The notes: generated by a model from the sequence alone, not told the origin. 62,109 bases of DNA from Pseudomonas sp. UBA4194 (GCF_002379585.1 NZ_DFUE01000076.1:58220-120328), one strand, 5' to 3'; counted from the first letter of the stretch, positions 27,601 to 36,048 are shown. Program-made: numbers and translations.

Positions 27601-29118
27601 CACGAGCAGACCTGGTGGCGCGACGCCTTCGACTCGGCACAACACCAGTATCACTTCAGTGAAAGCCGCGCCGAGGCCATCCATCTCACCCGCGACCCGC
27701 AGCACTGGCGCCTGCACCTGCCGTATCGTGCCCGCGCCAATGCCTGGTCGTTGCCCAAGGCGCAGGTCACTCCGGCGCGCCTCAGTTACGAAAGCCTGCT
27801 GGCCGCCGATGGCCTGCTGGGCGAGCAGGCGCCGCGCACCCTGACGGCCCTGAGCGTACAGCGCTACCAGGGATGCGCAGACGGCAGCGCGGACTTCCTG
27901 GCGCTGGCCGATTTCGCCGAGGCGGCAGAATTGGATGACACCGCGTTGGCAGCCTATGCCGATGTCATGACCCCCGAAGCGCTGGACGCCAAGCTGACGG
28001 AGCTGGGCTACCGCCGCATGCCGGCTTTCCTGCCCGCCGATACCGAGCAGGTGCTGTGGTCGGTGCGTCAGGGCTACGCTACCTACGGCAGCGCCGCCGA
28101 GTTCTACAAGGTCAAGGCCTATCGGCAAACCCCTGCGCTGGGCGAAACCCGGGTTGAGTACGACCCCTACCATTGCCTGCCGAAGCGAGTGATCGCCGCC
28201 GACGGCTGCACCACTCAGGCGCTTTACGATTACCGCACCCTGCAGCCGGTGGAGGTCATCGACGCCAATGACAATCGCCAGCAGGCCAGCTACGACGTCT
28301 TTGGCCGCGTATCGCTGAGCAGTTTCCACGGCACCGAAATGGGTCTGCCGGTAGGTTTCGCGCAACTGCAAGGGCAGACCTTGGCAGGCACCATCGCCGA
28401 GGCGATTGCCGACAACGCCGCCGGGCTCGGCGACTGGGCCATGGCTTACGTGTATGAAGGCGACGCCTGGATGGGTGAGGCTGCGCCGGGCGACGGGGTC
28501 GACGCGTACGCCCTGGTCGAGCAGATCGAAGCGGGCAAGGTCACCCTGGCAGGCCATCTGCGCGCGTCCGCGCGCCAGCAATGGCTGCAAGGTGTGATGA
28601 CCCTGGGCGATGCCGAGGTGCTCGGGCCGCTGGCCAGCCGCACTCGCCAGCCCGTACGAGTCGCCGCGTTCCAGGCCGACCGTTACCCAGGCGATCCCGA
28701 ACGGCAGGTGCGCATGAACATCGAGAGCTTCGATGGCTTTGGTCGCAGTCTGCAGAGCAAGCAGCGGGTAGAACCGGGGCTGGCGCATCAGGTGGATGAG
28801 GACGGCATGTTGCTGCCCGAGGACGCCTACGCCGACCCGCGCTGGCGCGTCAGCGAGCGGGTCGAATACGACACCAAGGGCCAAGTGGTGCGGGCGTATC
28901 GGCCGTACTTCGCCAACAGTGATCGCTATATCGACACCGCCAGCCATCGTGACGCCGAACACAGCTATCACGACCTGCAACGCTACGATGCCATGGGCCG
29001 ACCTACGGAAACCTGGACAGCCGCGGGCTGGCTGCGTCGCCAGCGCTACAACCCGTGGTACAGCGTCAGTGAAGACGAGAACGATACGGCCGAGGAGGTG
29101 CTGGCGAGCCGCGCTTGA
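24691..29118 (+). CDS. Tc toxin TcB-like cocoon subunit (SpvB domain)
   Basis: A 1475-residue protein from ATG 24691. Residues 1 to about 330 form the SpvB domain (KGGGAIQSIGKGWGAMGATG, then IPLPLSAGRG). FG-GAP-like repeats follow (FLSDLTGDGRLDWIVAQPG, LADLDGSGAADLIYL) and then TcB middle regions, ending in RHS-like strands (RVEYDPYHCLPKRVIAADG and later). It stops after EEVLASRA, about the length of stand-alone TcB proteins, so it lacks the TcC part that supplies the RHS core and the cleavable toxin. No tcC gene follows: the next gene is fhuF on the opposite strand. Confidence 0.88.
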   Translation: MTTHHDNPLAINTPALPKGGGAIQSIGKGWGAMGATGAASFDIPLPLSAGRGMAPQLGLSYSSAAGNGVCGMGWGLSRASIARRTQKGVPAYTADDEMTGPGGDVLLPERTAQGDVLSTPVSTFRGLALGATYQVTRHFPRVEGAFARIERWQLDANDAGFWLVHGGDGGLHLYGKRDSARVFPAAAPHKVAEWLLEESVSPTGEHILYEYQAEDDRGLPADDVRDHSAQRYLVRVRYGNLQAHAPLYLWDETSLPAHWHFDLVLDYGERATDQATVPAYAATQAWPVRPDPTASFSNGFEVRTLRRCHQVLMFHCFPELGAAPVLVSRLWLEYRQCHGYSLLSAAISQAVDGTDMLELPPLEFRYQHFTFDDRQERAFEPMPGLDDGARYQLVDLYGEGLAGVLYREDDHWRYREPMRADHPTDADAVAYAPFHLLPAQPVADAGKPARQFLSDLTGDGRLDWIVAQPGYSGFFSLDSERNWSGFNTFDAFPLEFFNAQGQLADLIGDGLQDLAMIGSRSVRLYASRRAQGFASATEIEHSDDALPIIGNSQGELVAFSDVLGSGQQHLIRIRHDEVRCWPNLGRGAFGKGFKLASLPFAYGEFDASRVRLADLDGSGAADLIYLCSEHALVFLNRGGNGFAEPVQQPWPEGLRYDATWQVNAADLQGLGCSSLVISVPHMAGRHWRLDFNRGRKPYLLAGSNNNLGADTQAFYRSSAQEWLDEKAEWLAAGQTPRCELPFAMHLVVRQVQHDEITGNTLTQGLKYRRGYYDGHEREMRGFGLLLASDCEAPATGAQPYSPPLLTKTWYHTGRAVDEVLHGIDTSDSEARELGAVLLLAHDPVTGEDTPLTDIDAELRREMARALSGQVLRTEVFGLDGATCEAVPYSVQVQRQGLRLLQPRTAHQRYASLLPLTLETLGYHYERIANDPQCSHSVQLRADAYGAVTHAVSIAYARRQHEIDPPPYSDEHEQTWWRDAFDSAQHQYHFSESRAEAIHLTRDPQHWRLHLPYRARANAWSLPKAQVTPARLSYESLLAADGLLGEQAPRTLTALSVQRYQGCADGSADFLALADFAEAAELDDTALAAYADVMTPEALDAKLTELGYRRMPAFLPADTEQVLWSVRQGYATYGSAAEFYKVKAYRQTPALGETRVEYDPYHCLPKRVIAADGCTTQALYDYRTLQPVEVIDANDNRQQASYDVFGRVSLSSFHGTEMGLPVGFAQLQGQTLAGTIAEAIADNAAGLGDWAMAYVYEGDAWMGEAAPGDGVDAYALVEQIEAGKVTLAGHLRASARQQWLQGVMTLGDAEVLGPLASRTRQPVRVAAFQADRYPGDPERQVRMNIESFDGFGRSLQSKQRVEPGLAHQVDEDGMLLPEDAYADPRWRVSERVEYDTKGQVVRAYRPYFANSDRYIDTASHRDAEHSYHDLQRYDAMGRPTETWTAAGWLRRQRYNPWYSVSEDENDTAEEVLASRA

Positions 29119-29161
29119 GGGCAAGGGCTCTGCCTGGTAACCGGGCCGCCACTGCCCAACT

Positions 29162-29184
29162 GCCCGCTGGCCTCTACAGCGGGC
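29162..29184. terminator. Hairpin between convergent TcB and fhuF genes
   Basis: GCCCGCT and AGCGGGC form a 7-bp stem with a 9-base loop that overlaps the fhuF stop codon (29174-29176). There is no long T tract, so it is only a possible bidirectional terminator. Confidence 0.4.
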
Positions 29185-29839
29185 ACTGCGCGCAAGGCCC
29201 GATTCCTTCCACCTGCCCTGCCAGGCAGCAACTGCGCCGCTCACGGCGGCCATCGCCCAGGTAGCGCACCGGCTGGTAGAGCGGGTTGGGTCGGCCGTCG
29301 GCCAGTTTGCGGTTCGCCAGCAATGCCTCGGCTGGCGCGGTGTTCTTCAGCCCCAGCCGTTGCAACCGGCGCAGGCTGCTTTCCAGGTAATCCCCGGCAT
29401 TGCCCCACAACACCGCCGCCGGCACCTTACCGTAAGCGCTGAGCGCATCCACCACGGGCCGCAAGTTGCTGGCAATCCACGGCTCCAGGGAGGCCTGTGC
29501 GTCGCCTTCTTCGCCCTCCTCCAGAAACCGCACCGCCAGCGGGACGCCCCGCTCATCCAGTACCAACCCGGTTTCGCGCGGCAACAGCGGCAGGTCCCAG
29601 CCATGGGCCAGTTGGCTGACCAGCATGACCGGCAACCAATGCATGAAGTAGTACTTGGACCACTGCGAGACCAATACCGGCTGGTGCGTGGCGAACAGCT
29701 CGGGGCCATAGATGCGCGACAGTAACTGGTCGAGCACCCGCGGCTGCAGCAGCTCGGGCAAGGACACCGCCACGCGAGGATCGTCGGCGCTGGACAGCCC
29801 GGTGAGCAGTTCACGGTAGGGGGTTTGGGTGAGGTTCAT
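29174..29839 (-). CDS. fhuF: FhuF-like siderophore-iron reductase
   Basis: A 221-residue protein from ATG 29839; the frame extends further upstream without a family-like start. The C-terminus carries the FhuF [2Fe-2S] signature: two adjacent cysteines, ten residues, Cys, two residues, Cys (SCCLAGQVEGIGPCAQCPL). FhuF proteins reduce ferric iron in hydroxamate siderophores in the cytoplasm to release Fe(II). No siderophore receptor or transport gene is adjacent, so the cognate siderophore cannot be named. Confidence 0.85.
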   Translation of the reverse strand: MNLTQTPYRELLTGLSSADDPRVAVSLPELLQPRVLDQLLSRIYGPELFATHQPVLVSQWSKYYFMHWLPVMLVSQLAHGWDLPLLPRETGLVLDERGVPLAVRFLEEGEEGDAQASLEPWIASNLRPVVDALSAYGKVPAAVLWGNAGDYLESSLRRLQRLGLKNTAPAEALLANRKLADGRPNPLYQPVRYLGDGRRERRSCCLAGQVEGIGPCAQCPL

Positions 29840-30005
29840 GGCCGCGGTCTGAGGTGTCTGCCCGCGAGAAACGCGTTCCCCGCCGACACGAATAGTCAAT
29901 CTTCAACAATCGCGTCCTACAATACGCTTGCGGCAAATCGGTGACAAACGGTCCTACACCGCGACCTGTATGGGCTGCCGCCGCCACCCACAAACTACTC
30001 ACAAC

Positions 30006-30014
30006 TTATCCACA
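30006..30014 (+). promoter_or_regulatory. DnaA box
   Basis: A perfect consensus DnaA box TTATCCACA, 11 bases upstream of the nrdA -35 element. DnaA control of nrdA is known in E. coli; the same role here is inferred from position. Confidence 0.65.
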
Positions 30015-30024
30015 GATGTGTGTG

Positions 30025-30053
30025 TTGCAATACCCCCCTGACCGCATTATCTT
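30025..30053 (+). promoter_or_regulatory. Predicted nrdA promoter
   Basis: TTGCAA (-35, 30025-30030) and TATCTT (-10, 30048-30053) with a 17-base spacer. The -10 lies inside the first NrdR box, which is where repression would be expected. Confidence 0.55.
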
Positions 30054-30088
30054 GTATGCCCAGCGCAGAAAACCACTACATGTAGGGT
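30042..30088. promoter_or_regulatory. Pair of NrdR boxes
   Basis: Box 1 (centre 30049/30050, CCGCATTATCTTGTAT) and box 2 (centre 30080/30081, ACCACTACATGTAGGG) fit the NrdR core CWATATATWG with few mismatches. Their centres are 31 bp apart, three helical turns, the spacing known for NrdR-regulated nrd promoters. NrdR represses ribonucleotide reductase genes in response to ATP/dATP. Confidence 0.65.
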
Positions 30089-30114
30089 TTTCGCCAGAAA
30101 ACCAAGCACAACTC

Positions 30115-30150
30115 AAAGCACAAATTCAAGCCTTGAAATCGTGCTTTTTT
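30115..30150 (+). terminator. Terminator-like hairpin in the nrdA leader
   Basis: AAAGCAC (30115-30121) pairs with GTGCTTT (30141-30147), with an inner TTCA/TGAA helix, and a run of T follows. It lies about 90 bases after the -10 and 170 bases before the nrdA ATG, so it may act as an attenuator or as a processing or stability element. Confidence 0.5.
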
Positions 30151-30220
30151 GCGTTTCAGTCGATTGTTTTCCTTGCCTACCCATGTCTTTGGATGGCAGC
30201 AGATTCAGCGCTTTCCTACA

Positions 30221-30263
30221 GCCCGGTGTAGCAGGCCACGCGCCTCCACCGGGCCGCTCTTTT
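30221..30263 (+). promoter_or_regulatory. Second GC-rich hairpin in the nrdA leader
   Basis: GCCCGGTG (30221-30228) pairs with CACCGGGC (30247-30254), loop of 18 bases, followed by CGCTCTTTT. It is a leader structure of unknown role, possibly an upstream terminator or RNA-processing site. Confidence 0.4.
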
Positions 30264-30320
30264 CGGTACAACGGGCCCAATGACGGGTGCCCAGTCAAAC
30301 TTATGAACGTGGAGAAACCC

Positions 30321-33206
30321 ATGCAAACCGAACCCACTCGCGAGAACCCGCAGGCCAAGGCCCCGCAGGCATCCGATTCCAACCAGGATCTGGCAGCCAC
30401 CGCACCCGGCCAACTGCGCGTGATCAAGCGTAACGGTACCGTCGTTGCCTACACCGACGACAAGATCACCGTCGCCATCACCAAGGCGTTCCTCGCGGTG
30501 GAAGGTGGCAATGCCGCCGCCTCGTCGCGCATCCACGACACCGTTGCGCGTCTGACCGAACAGGTCACCGCGACCTTCAAGCGTCGCATGCCCTCGGGCG
30601 GCACCATTCACATCGAAGAGATCCAGGACCAGGTCGAACTGGCCCTGATGCGTGCCGGCGAGCAGAAAGTAGCCCGCGACTACGTCATCTACCGCAACGA
30701 GCGCTCCAAGGAGCGCGCCATCCGCACCCCGGCCGACGCCCCGGTCGATGCTCACCCCAGCATCCGCATCACCAAGGCCGACGGCAGCCTGGCGCCGCTG
30801 GACATGGGTCGTCTGAACACCATCATCAGCGAGGCCTGCGAAGGTCTGGCCGAAGTCGACGGCGGTCTGATCCAGAAAGAAACCCTGAAGAACCTCTACG
30901 ACGGCGTAGCCCTCAAAGACGTCAACACCGCTCTGGTCATGACCTCTCGCACCCTGGTCGAGCGCGAGCCGAACTACTCGTTCGTCACCGCCCGCCTGCT
31001 GATGGACACCCTGCGCGCCGAAGGCCTGAGCTTCCTGGAAGTGGCCGAGAGCGCCACCCACCACGAGATGGCCGACTTCTACGCCAAGGCGCTGCCTTCG
31101 TACATCGCCAAGGGTATCGAGTTCGAACTGCTGAACCCCGTGCTGGCCACCTTCGACCTGGAGAAACTGGGCCGGGCCATCAACCACGAACGCGACCAGC
31201 AATTCACCTACCTGGGCCTGCAGACCCTGTACGACCGCTACTTCATCCACAAGGATGGTGTGCGTTTCGAACTGCCGCAGATCTTCTTCATGCGCGTGGC
31301 CATGGGCCTCGCCATCGAAGAGCAGCACAAAGAAGACCGCGCGATCGAGTTCTACAACCTGCTGTCCTCGTTCGACTACATGGCATCGACCCCGACCCTG
31401 TTCAACGCCGGCACCCTGCGCCCGCAGTTGTCCAGTTGCTACCTGACCACCGTGCCAGACGACCTGTCGGGCATTTACGGCGCCATCCACGACAACGCCA
31501 TGCTGTCCAAATTCGCCGGCGGCCTGGGCAATGACTGGACCCCCGTGCGCGCGCTGGGCTCCTACATCAAGGGCACCAACGGCAAATCCCAGGGCGTCGT
31601 GCCGTTCCTCAAAGTGGTGAACGACACCGCCGTGGCCGTGAACCAGGGTGGCAAGCGCAAGGGCGCGGTGTGCGCGTACCTGGAAACCTGGCACCTGGAC
31701 ATCGAAGAGTTCATCGAGCTGCGCAAGAACACCGGTGATGATCGTCGCCGTACCCACGACATGAACACCGCCAACTGGATTCCAGACCTGTTCATGAAGC
31801 GCGTCTTCGACGACGGCAAGTGGACCCTGTTCTCGCCCAACGAAGTGCCTGACCTGCACGACCTGACCGGCAAGGCCTTCGAAGAGCGCTACGAGTACTA
31901 CGAAGCCTTGACCGAGTACAACAAGATCAAGGTGTTCAAGACCATCCAGGCCAAAGACCTGTGGCGCAAGATGCTGTCGATGCTGTTCGAGACCGGCCAC
32001 CCTTGGTTGACCTTCAAGGACCCTTGCAACCTGCGCTCCCCGCAGCAGCACGTGGGCGTGGTGCACAGCTCCAACCTGTGCACCGAGATCACCCTGAACA
32101 CCAACAAGGATGAAATCGCGGTCTGCAACCTGGGCTCGATCAACCTGCCCAACCACATCGTCGACGGCAAGCTGGACACCGCCAAGCTGGAGCGCACCAT
32201 CAACACCGCCGTGCGCATGCTCGACAACGTGATCGACATCAACTACTACTCGGTGCCGCAAGCGAAGAACTCCAACTTCAAGCACCGCCCGGTAGGCCTG
32301 GGCATCATGGGCTTCCAGGACGCGCTGTACAAACAGCACATCCCGTACGGTTCCGATGCTGCCGTCGCCTTCGCCGACCAGTCCATGGAAGCGGTCAGCT
32401 ACTACGCTATCCAGGCGTCCTGCGACCTGGCTGACGAACGCGGTGCCTACGAGACCTTCCAGGGCTCGCTGTGGTCCAAGGGCATCCTGCCGCTGGATTC
32501 GCAACAGATCCTGATCGAAGCCCGTGGCCAGAAGTACATCGATGTCGACCTGAACGAAACCCTGGACTGGGCACCGGTGCGTGCTCGTGTGCAGAAAGGT
32601 ATTCGTAACTCGAACATCATGGCGATCGCGCCGACTGCCACCATCGCCAACATCACTGGCGTATCGCAGTCGATCGAGCCGACCTACCAGAACCTGTACG
32701 TGAAATCGAACCTGTCCGGCGAATTCACCGTGATCAACCCGTACCTGGTGCGCGACCTGAAAGACCGCGGCCTGTGGGACTCGGTCATGATCAACGACCT
32801 GAAGTACTACGACGGTTCGGTGCAGCAGATCGAGCGCATCCCGCAGGAATTGAAAGACCTCTATGCGACCGCGTTCGAAGTGGACACCAAGTGGATCGTC
32901 GATGCCGCCAGCCGTCGCCAGAAGTGGATCGACCAGGCGCAGTCGCTGAACCTGTACATCGCTGGCGCCTCGGGCAAGAAGCTGGACGTGACCTACCGCA
33001 TGGCCTGGTACCGTGGTCTGAAAACCACCTACTACCTCCGTGCCCTGGCCGCGACCAGCACCGAGAAGTCGACCATCAACACCGGCAAGCTGAACGCGGT
33101 ATCCAGCGGCAGTGATACTTCGCCGATCCAGACCGCCCCGGCCGGCCCAGCGCCAGTGCCCAAGGCGTGCGCGATCGACGAGCCGGATTGCGAAGCGTGT
33201 CAGTAG
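30321..33206 (+). CDS. nrdA: Class Ia ribonucleoside-diphosphate reductase, alpha subunit
   Basis: A 961-residue catalytic subunit that reduces NDPs to dNDPs. ATG 30321 is chosen for the GGAG ribosome-binding site and the MQTEPTRENPQ start seen in Pseudomonas NrdA. Two tandem ATP-cone regions are visible: about 35-130 (LRVIKRNGTVVAYTDDKI) and about 148-240 (IRITKADGSLAPLDMGRL), the double-cone layout of Pseudomonas class Ia enzymes. Active-site cysteines are in QLSSCYLTT and SNLCTEITLN, and the C-terminal redox pair is DCEACQ (Cys957, Cys960). The beta subunit nrdB is not in the window. A 28 kb island begins within a few bases of the stop codon. Confidence 0.96.
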   Translation: MQTEPTRENPQAKAPQASDSNQDLAATAPGQLRVIKRNGTVVAYTDDKITVAITKAFLAVEGGNAAASSRIHDTVARLTEQVTATFKRRMPSGGTIHIEEIQDQVELALMRAGEQKVARDYVIYRNERSKERAIRTPADAPVDAHPSIRITKADGSLAPLDMGRLNTIISEACEGLAEVDGGLIQKETLKNLYDGVALKDVNTALVMTSRTLVEREPNYSFVTARLLMDTLRAEGLSFLEVAESATHHEMADFYAKALPSYIAKGIEFELLNPVLATFDLEKLGRAINHERDQQFTYLGLQTLYDRYFIHKDGVRFELPQIFFMRVAMGLAIEEQHKEDRAIEFYNLLSSFDYMASTPTLFNAGTLRPQLSSCYLTTVPDDLSGIYGAIHDNAMLSKFAGGLGNDWTPVRALGSYIKGTNGKSQGVVPFLKVVNDTAVAVNQGGKRKGAVCAYLETWHLDIEEFIELRKNTGDDRRRTHDMNTANWIPDLFMKRVFDDGKWTLFSPNEVPDLHDLTGKAFEERYEYYEALTEYNKIKVFKTIQAKDLWRKMLSMLFETGHPWLTFKDPCNLRSPQQHVGVVHSSNLCTEITLNTNKDEIAVCNLGSINLPNHIVDGKLDTAKLERTINTAVRMLDNVIDINYYSVPQAKNSNFKHRPVGLGIMGFQDALYKQHIPYGSDAAVAFADQSMEAVSYYAIQASCDLADERGAYETFQGSLWSKGILPLDSQQILIEARGQKYIDVDLNETLDWAPVRARVQKGIRNSNIMAIAPTATIANITGVSQSIEPTYQNLYVKSNLSGEFTVINPYLVRDLKDRGLWDSVMINDLKYYDGSVQQIERIPQELKDLYATAFEVDTKWIVDAASRRQKWIDQAQSLNLYIAGASGKKLDVTYRMAWYRGLKTTYYLRALAATSTEKSTINTGKLNAVSSGSDTSPIQTAPAGPAPVPKACAIDEPDCEACQ

Positions 33207-33349
33207 GGTTCATAAGTATTAAAGCGTATACTTAGTCAAACCCATGACCTTCCAACCCCAATAGATACAAGGGGTTGGAGGGTTTACTTCTCGTATACCC
33301 CTCCCTATACTCGCCGCCCTATCTAGCTCATAGGTCGGAACCGTATACA
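33207..33349. other. Left end of integrative element 1 (attL-like)
   Basis: The junction lies just after the nrdA stop, near GGTT (33207-33210). Inside it, GTATAC palindromes occur at 33226, 33293 and 33343, with a strong hairpin at 33248-33282 between the first two. The motif AAAGCGTATACTT (33221-33233) recurs exactly at the right end (61127-61139) and with one change at 48558-48570. I read this as the recombinase-binding region of the element end. Confidence 0.65.
33248..33282. terminator. Hairpin in the left end of element 1
   Basis: CCTTCCAACCCC (33248-33259) pairs with GGGGTTGGAGGG (33271-33282), loop of 11 bases, followed by TTT. It could stop transcription arriving from nrdA before the recombinase operon, replacing the terminator displaced by the island. 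A hairpin at the same relative place occurs at 48754-48783. Confidence 0.6.
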
Positions 33350-34594
33350 TTGCCTAGTTACTCCATCAGATCCTTCACCGCATCAGACGACCTTCCGATG
33401 GCCGTGCTGGTCGATCAGGAAGGACGCCCGCTCTTCCTGCCCAATGTGTATGCCACTCTCCGATACAGGGACGTTGGCTTTGCCTTGACCACCATCGAAA
33501 AGGTTCTCCGCGCTGTAGGTATGGCCTACCTATGGGCGACAACCAGAAAGATTGATCTGGAGGTAGAGCTGCGCTCCGAGTCATTCCTGTCGATGGAGCA
33601 GTGCGAGGATTTGGCCTTCTTCCTTCGCCTTGATCGGGCGGCACAGGATCGGCTTGTCGAAGCCTCTCTGGAAGTAAGATCCAACAAGGTAGTGCGGCTT
33701 GAACAGGTGCGCAGCGGCGGTACACCGACCCCAGAGCGGACATTGATTTCCGCAGTCGAAGGTGGTTACCGGATCCGAACCGTGGCGAACTTTCTGCAGT
33801 TCAATCACGAACGCATTGCCCCTAAAGCCTCCCAGAAACCCCGCAAAGACCTCGCCAAGGCTCGTGAGAACGCGATTGCTGCCCTGCGAGCCCAAGAGCC
33901 TCGGGCCACCCCCTCTGATGAGGGAGATGCGCCAGAGGGGCTTTCTGAAGATCTCATGACAGCCATCGATGCGGCGTTTGAGCCAGGCTCAGTGACCAAT
34001 CCATTTCAGTCTGATTTTCATCAGTACCGCAATCACCTGATGTACCGGATCTTCAACGAAACAGCGGTCAGACGCAGTGAGTTGCGATACATCAAGGTGG
34101 AGGACATTGATCATGCAGCCCGACGAGTGAAGGTACGTGTTTCGAAAACGATTGCCAGAACCTTGCCCATCTCCGAGCAAACCGCAGACGACTTCCATGA
34201 GTTCGTGATGAGGCACTGGGCCAAGATTCCCGTCAAATCCAGGAGGCACGGTTACCTTTTCACAACCGCTAAAGGCGACCACCTGTCCGTAGAGGCCATC
34301 AACCTCACGTTCCGGGAGCTGCGTCGAAAGAACGAGCTATCAGAGAGTATTGCGCCGCATGCACTGCGCAGGACGTGGAATGATCGTTTAAGCAGAAAGA
34401 TCGATAGCCTCCCTCCAGAGAAACGGATGAGGCCCGAGGAGGAGAAGCGGGTGAGAACCCGCTTCAACGGTTGGTCGAAGGAATCCAAAATGGAAGAGCG
34501 CTACTCACGTCGGCATATTCGCGAAAAGGCTGACAGGATCGCAGAGGACTTGGCAAACGACTTGCGCACAAAGAAAGATGAAGTAGAGCAATGA
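33350..34594 (+). CDS. Tyrosine recombinase, first of three (IntA/TnpA-like)
   Basis: About 414 residues from a TTG start at 33350, chosen because the family-like N-terminus begins YSIRSFTASDDLPMAVLVD. ATG 33398 and TTG 33275 are alternatives. Catalytic residues of the lambda-integrase family are visible: Arg in NETAVRRSELRYIK (about 240), HALRRTW (about 336) and a likely nucleophile Tyr in MEERYSRRH (about 383). It overlaps the next gene by ATGA. The three-recombinase order resembles Tn554-type elements and the strand-biased circularising elements related to Tn6283. Base composition is lower in GC than the chromosome. Confidence 0.85.
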   Translation: MPSYSIRSFTASDDLPMAVLVDQEGRPLFLPNVYATLRYRDVGFALTTIEKVLRAVGMAYLWATTRKIDLEVELRSESFLSMEQCEDLAFFLRLDRAAQDRLVEASLEVRSNKVVRLEQVRSGGTPTPERTLISAVEGGYRIRTVANFLQFNHERIAPKASQKPRKDLAKARENAIAALRAQEPRATPSDEGDAPEGLSEDLMTAIDAAFEPGSVTNPFQSDFHQYRNHLMYRIFNETAVRRSELRYIKVEDIDHAARRVKVRVSKTIARTLPISEQTADDFHEFVMRHWAKIPVKSRRHGYLFTTAKGDHLSVEAINLTFRELRRKNELSESIAPHALRRTWNDRLSRKIDSLPPEKRMRPEEEKRVRTRFNGWSKESKMEERYSRRHIREKADRIAEDLANDLRTKKDEVEQ

Positions 34595-36048
34595 ACATTT
34601 CAAACAAAAGCTCCACAACTAGCAAACACCCCCCCATTACAAAAAAGGATCAGGTGATTCTACTGGACGGTAGGATAATTGAGATCGAAATGGGCAAAAA
34701 GGAGCGCATTGCAGATCGCGACGGCAATTCAAAACCAATGAGGCTCGATATACTTGAGCCGGGCAACCTGCTGCATGAAAGCATTTATGCTTCATACAAG
34801 AATTTGCTATCCACGCACAGCCTATCCTACAGCAATACTGTTATGTATGCCGTAGCCAACTGGTTTGCATTGCCTGAAATGAAAGGCAAGACTGAAATCG
34901 ATATCCCTGAAATAAACTTGCTAAATAACACCCACCCGAGCTACAGAGCATTCGTTATCCCGCTGCTACGCCAGATTTCCGCACACGAAATGCGTGGACT
35001 TTCAGAGCAGGTCTGTGACTTCATCAAGCACCCAATAAAATGGGAGGAGCAAGGGGTTGGTGCATATTTCAATCTTGTAACCAACGACCCTGAAAGGGGG
35101 GCTTTCACCGAGCAAGAAATCCACAACATTCACCACCAACTCAATCGAGCATATTCAGACAGGACAATAAGTCAAGCTGACTTCACTATATGCTGGTTTT
35201 TTATCGGAACAGGGGTAAGGCCCGCCCAAGCCTTTCGAATGAAAAAGAGTGATGTAATCATCCACAGCAGGAACGGGATGGAAGTCACCTTAAAAGTTCC
35301 GCTCGCTAAAGGCGAGATGACATCCTCAAATGAATATTGGGCGCGCCGAGCCCCCACTGTGCTTGCTGAATGCCTCATAATGTATTTGGATCAAGACGCC
35401 AGAGGCATGAGCCAGGCTGAATGCAGATTATTTGATCAGCCCTCAGCCCAGGCACTAGGAAGCCGCGTTATATCTTGTTTGGAAAAGCTAGACACTTACT
35501 CCGAACGCCTCGGAACTAAAATTCCGATTAATCCCTATCGCTTCAGATACACACTGGCTACCCGAGCCCTAGCGCAAGGAGCATCTGACTACGAAGTGGC
35601 ACGACTTCTCACACACCGCAGCACGTCCTGCATTCACTACTACAGAGCCTCCATGCCCGAACTGCAGAAACCCGTGCGTGATGCCTTGGGGAAAGAAATG
35701 GGGTACTTCGCGAGGGCGTTTCAAGGGAAGTCTATCTCTGGACTTGAGGAAGCAACCAGGGCGGGCGATCCCGACGCCGTGATAACGGACTTTCTCCGGC
35801 TGATGGGCAAGCCTGTAGGCGCTTGCGGGACACGCGCCGACTGCCACCAAAATGCCCCGGTAGCATGCTTAGCCGGCTGCGCGCATTTCGAGCCTCTCTT
35901 GAGCGCCCCCTGGGAGACATTGATGGTCTCATTGGTGGCCGACCAAGAAATGGAAACGGAACCCAGGATCCGTCAGATCAATCACAATGCCATGTCTGCG
36001 ATCCAGCAAATCATTGCTCTCCGAGATGAATCGGCAGGTACTGAGTAA
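34591..36048 (+). CDS. Tyrosine recombinase-fold protein, second of three
   Basis: A 485-residue protein with a C-terminal recombinase-like domain: GTGVRPAQAFRMKKSDV holds the first Arg (about 210), RFRYTLATRALAQ replaces the usual HxxR box (Arg in place of His), and LLTHRSTSCIHYYRA supplies a His and a candidate Tyr (about 350). A Cys/His cluster follows near 410-430 (ACGTRADCHQNAPVACLAGC), possibly a zinc-binding element. The altered HxxR box suggests activity different from its neighbours. It is coupled to both flanking genes (ATGA and TAATG overlaps) and is A/T-rich relative to the chromosome. Confidence 0.78.
   Translation: MNISNKSSTTSKHPPITKKDQVILLDGRIIEIEMGKKERIADRDGNSKPMRLDILEPGNLLHESIYASYKNLLSTHSLSYSNTVMYAVANWFALPEMKGKTEIDIPEINLLNNTHPSYRAFVIPLLRQISAHEMRGLSEQVCDFIKHPIKWEEQGVGAYFNLVTNDPERGAFTEQEIHNIHHQLNRAYSDRTISQADFTICWFFIGTGVRPAQAFRMKKSDVIIHSRNGMEVTLKVPLAKGEMTSSNEYWARRAPTVLAECLIMYLDQDARGMSQAECRLFDQPSAQALGSRVISCLEKLDTYSERLGTKIPINPYRFRYTLATRALAQGASDYEVARLLTHRSTSCIHYYRASMPELQKPVRDALGKEMGYFARAFQGKSISGLEEATRAGDPDAVITDFLRLMGKPVGACGTRADCHQNAPVACLAGCAHFEPLLSAPWETLMVSLVADQEMETEPRIRQINHNAMSAIQQIIALRDESAGTE

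Larger units (their letters stand above)
29840..30320. other. fhuF/nrdA divergent region with long nrdA leader
   Basis: A 481-base non-coding region. From left to right: a fhuF upstream segment, a DnaA box, an nrdA promoter with two NrdR boxes, a terminator-like hairpin and a second GC-rich hairpin. The predicted nrdA 5' leader is about 260 bases. The open frame that extends NrdA upstream to 30141 runs through the second hairpin and is not regarded as coding. Confidence 0.6.

Noticed and set aside
25006..29253. 1415-codon minus-strand frame opposite the TcB gene
   Set aside because: Remarkably long but antisense to a recognisable TcB with SpvB and FG-GAP motifs. It is explained by high GC codon use.
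30141..30320. N-terminal extension of NrdA by 60 residues
   Set aside because: It runs through leader hairpins. ATG 30321 has a good ribosome-binding site and the family N-terminus.
30216..32504. 762-codon minus-strand frame opposite nrdA
   Set aside because: Antisense shadow. nrdA has intact catalytic cysteines.
33180..33240. tRNA gene as the integration target
   Set aside because: No tRNA structure at either junction. The insertion is just after the nrdA stop codon.
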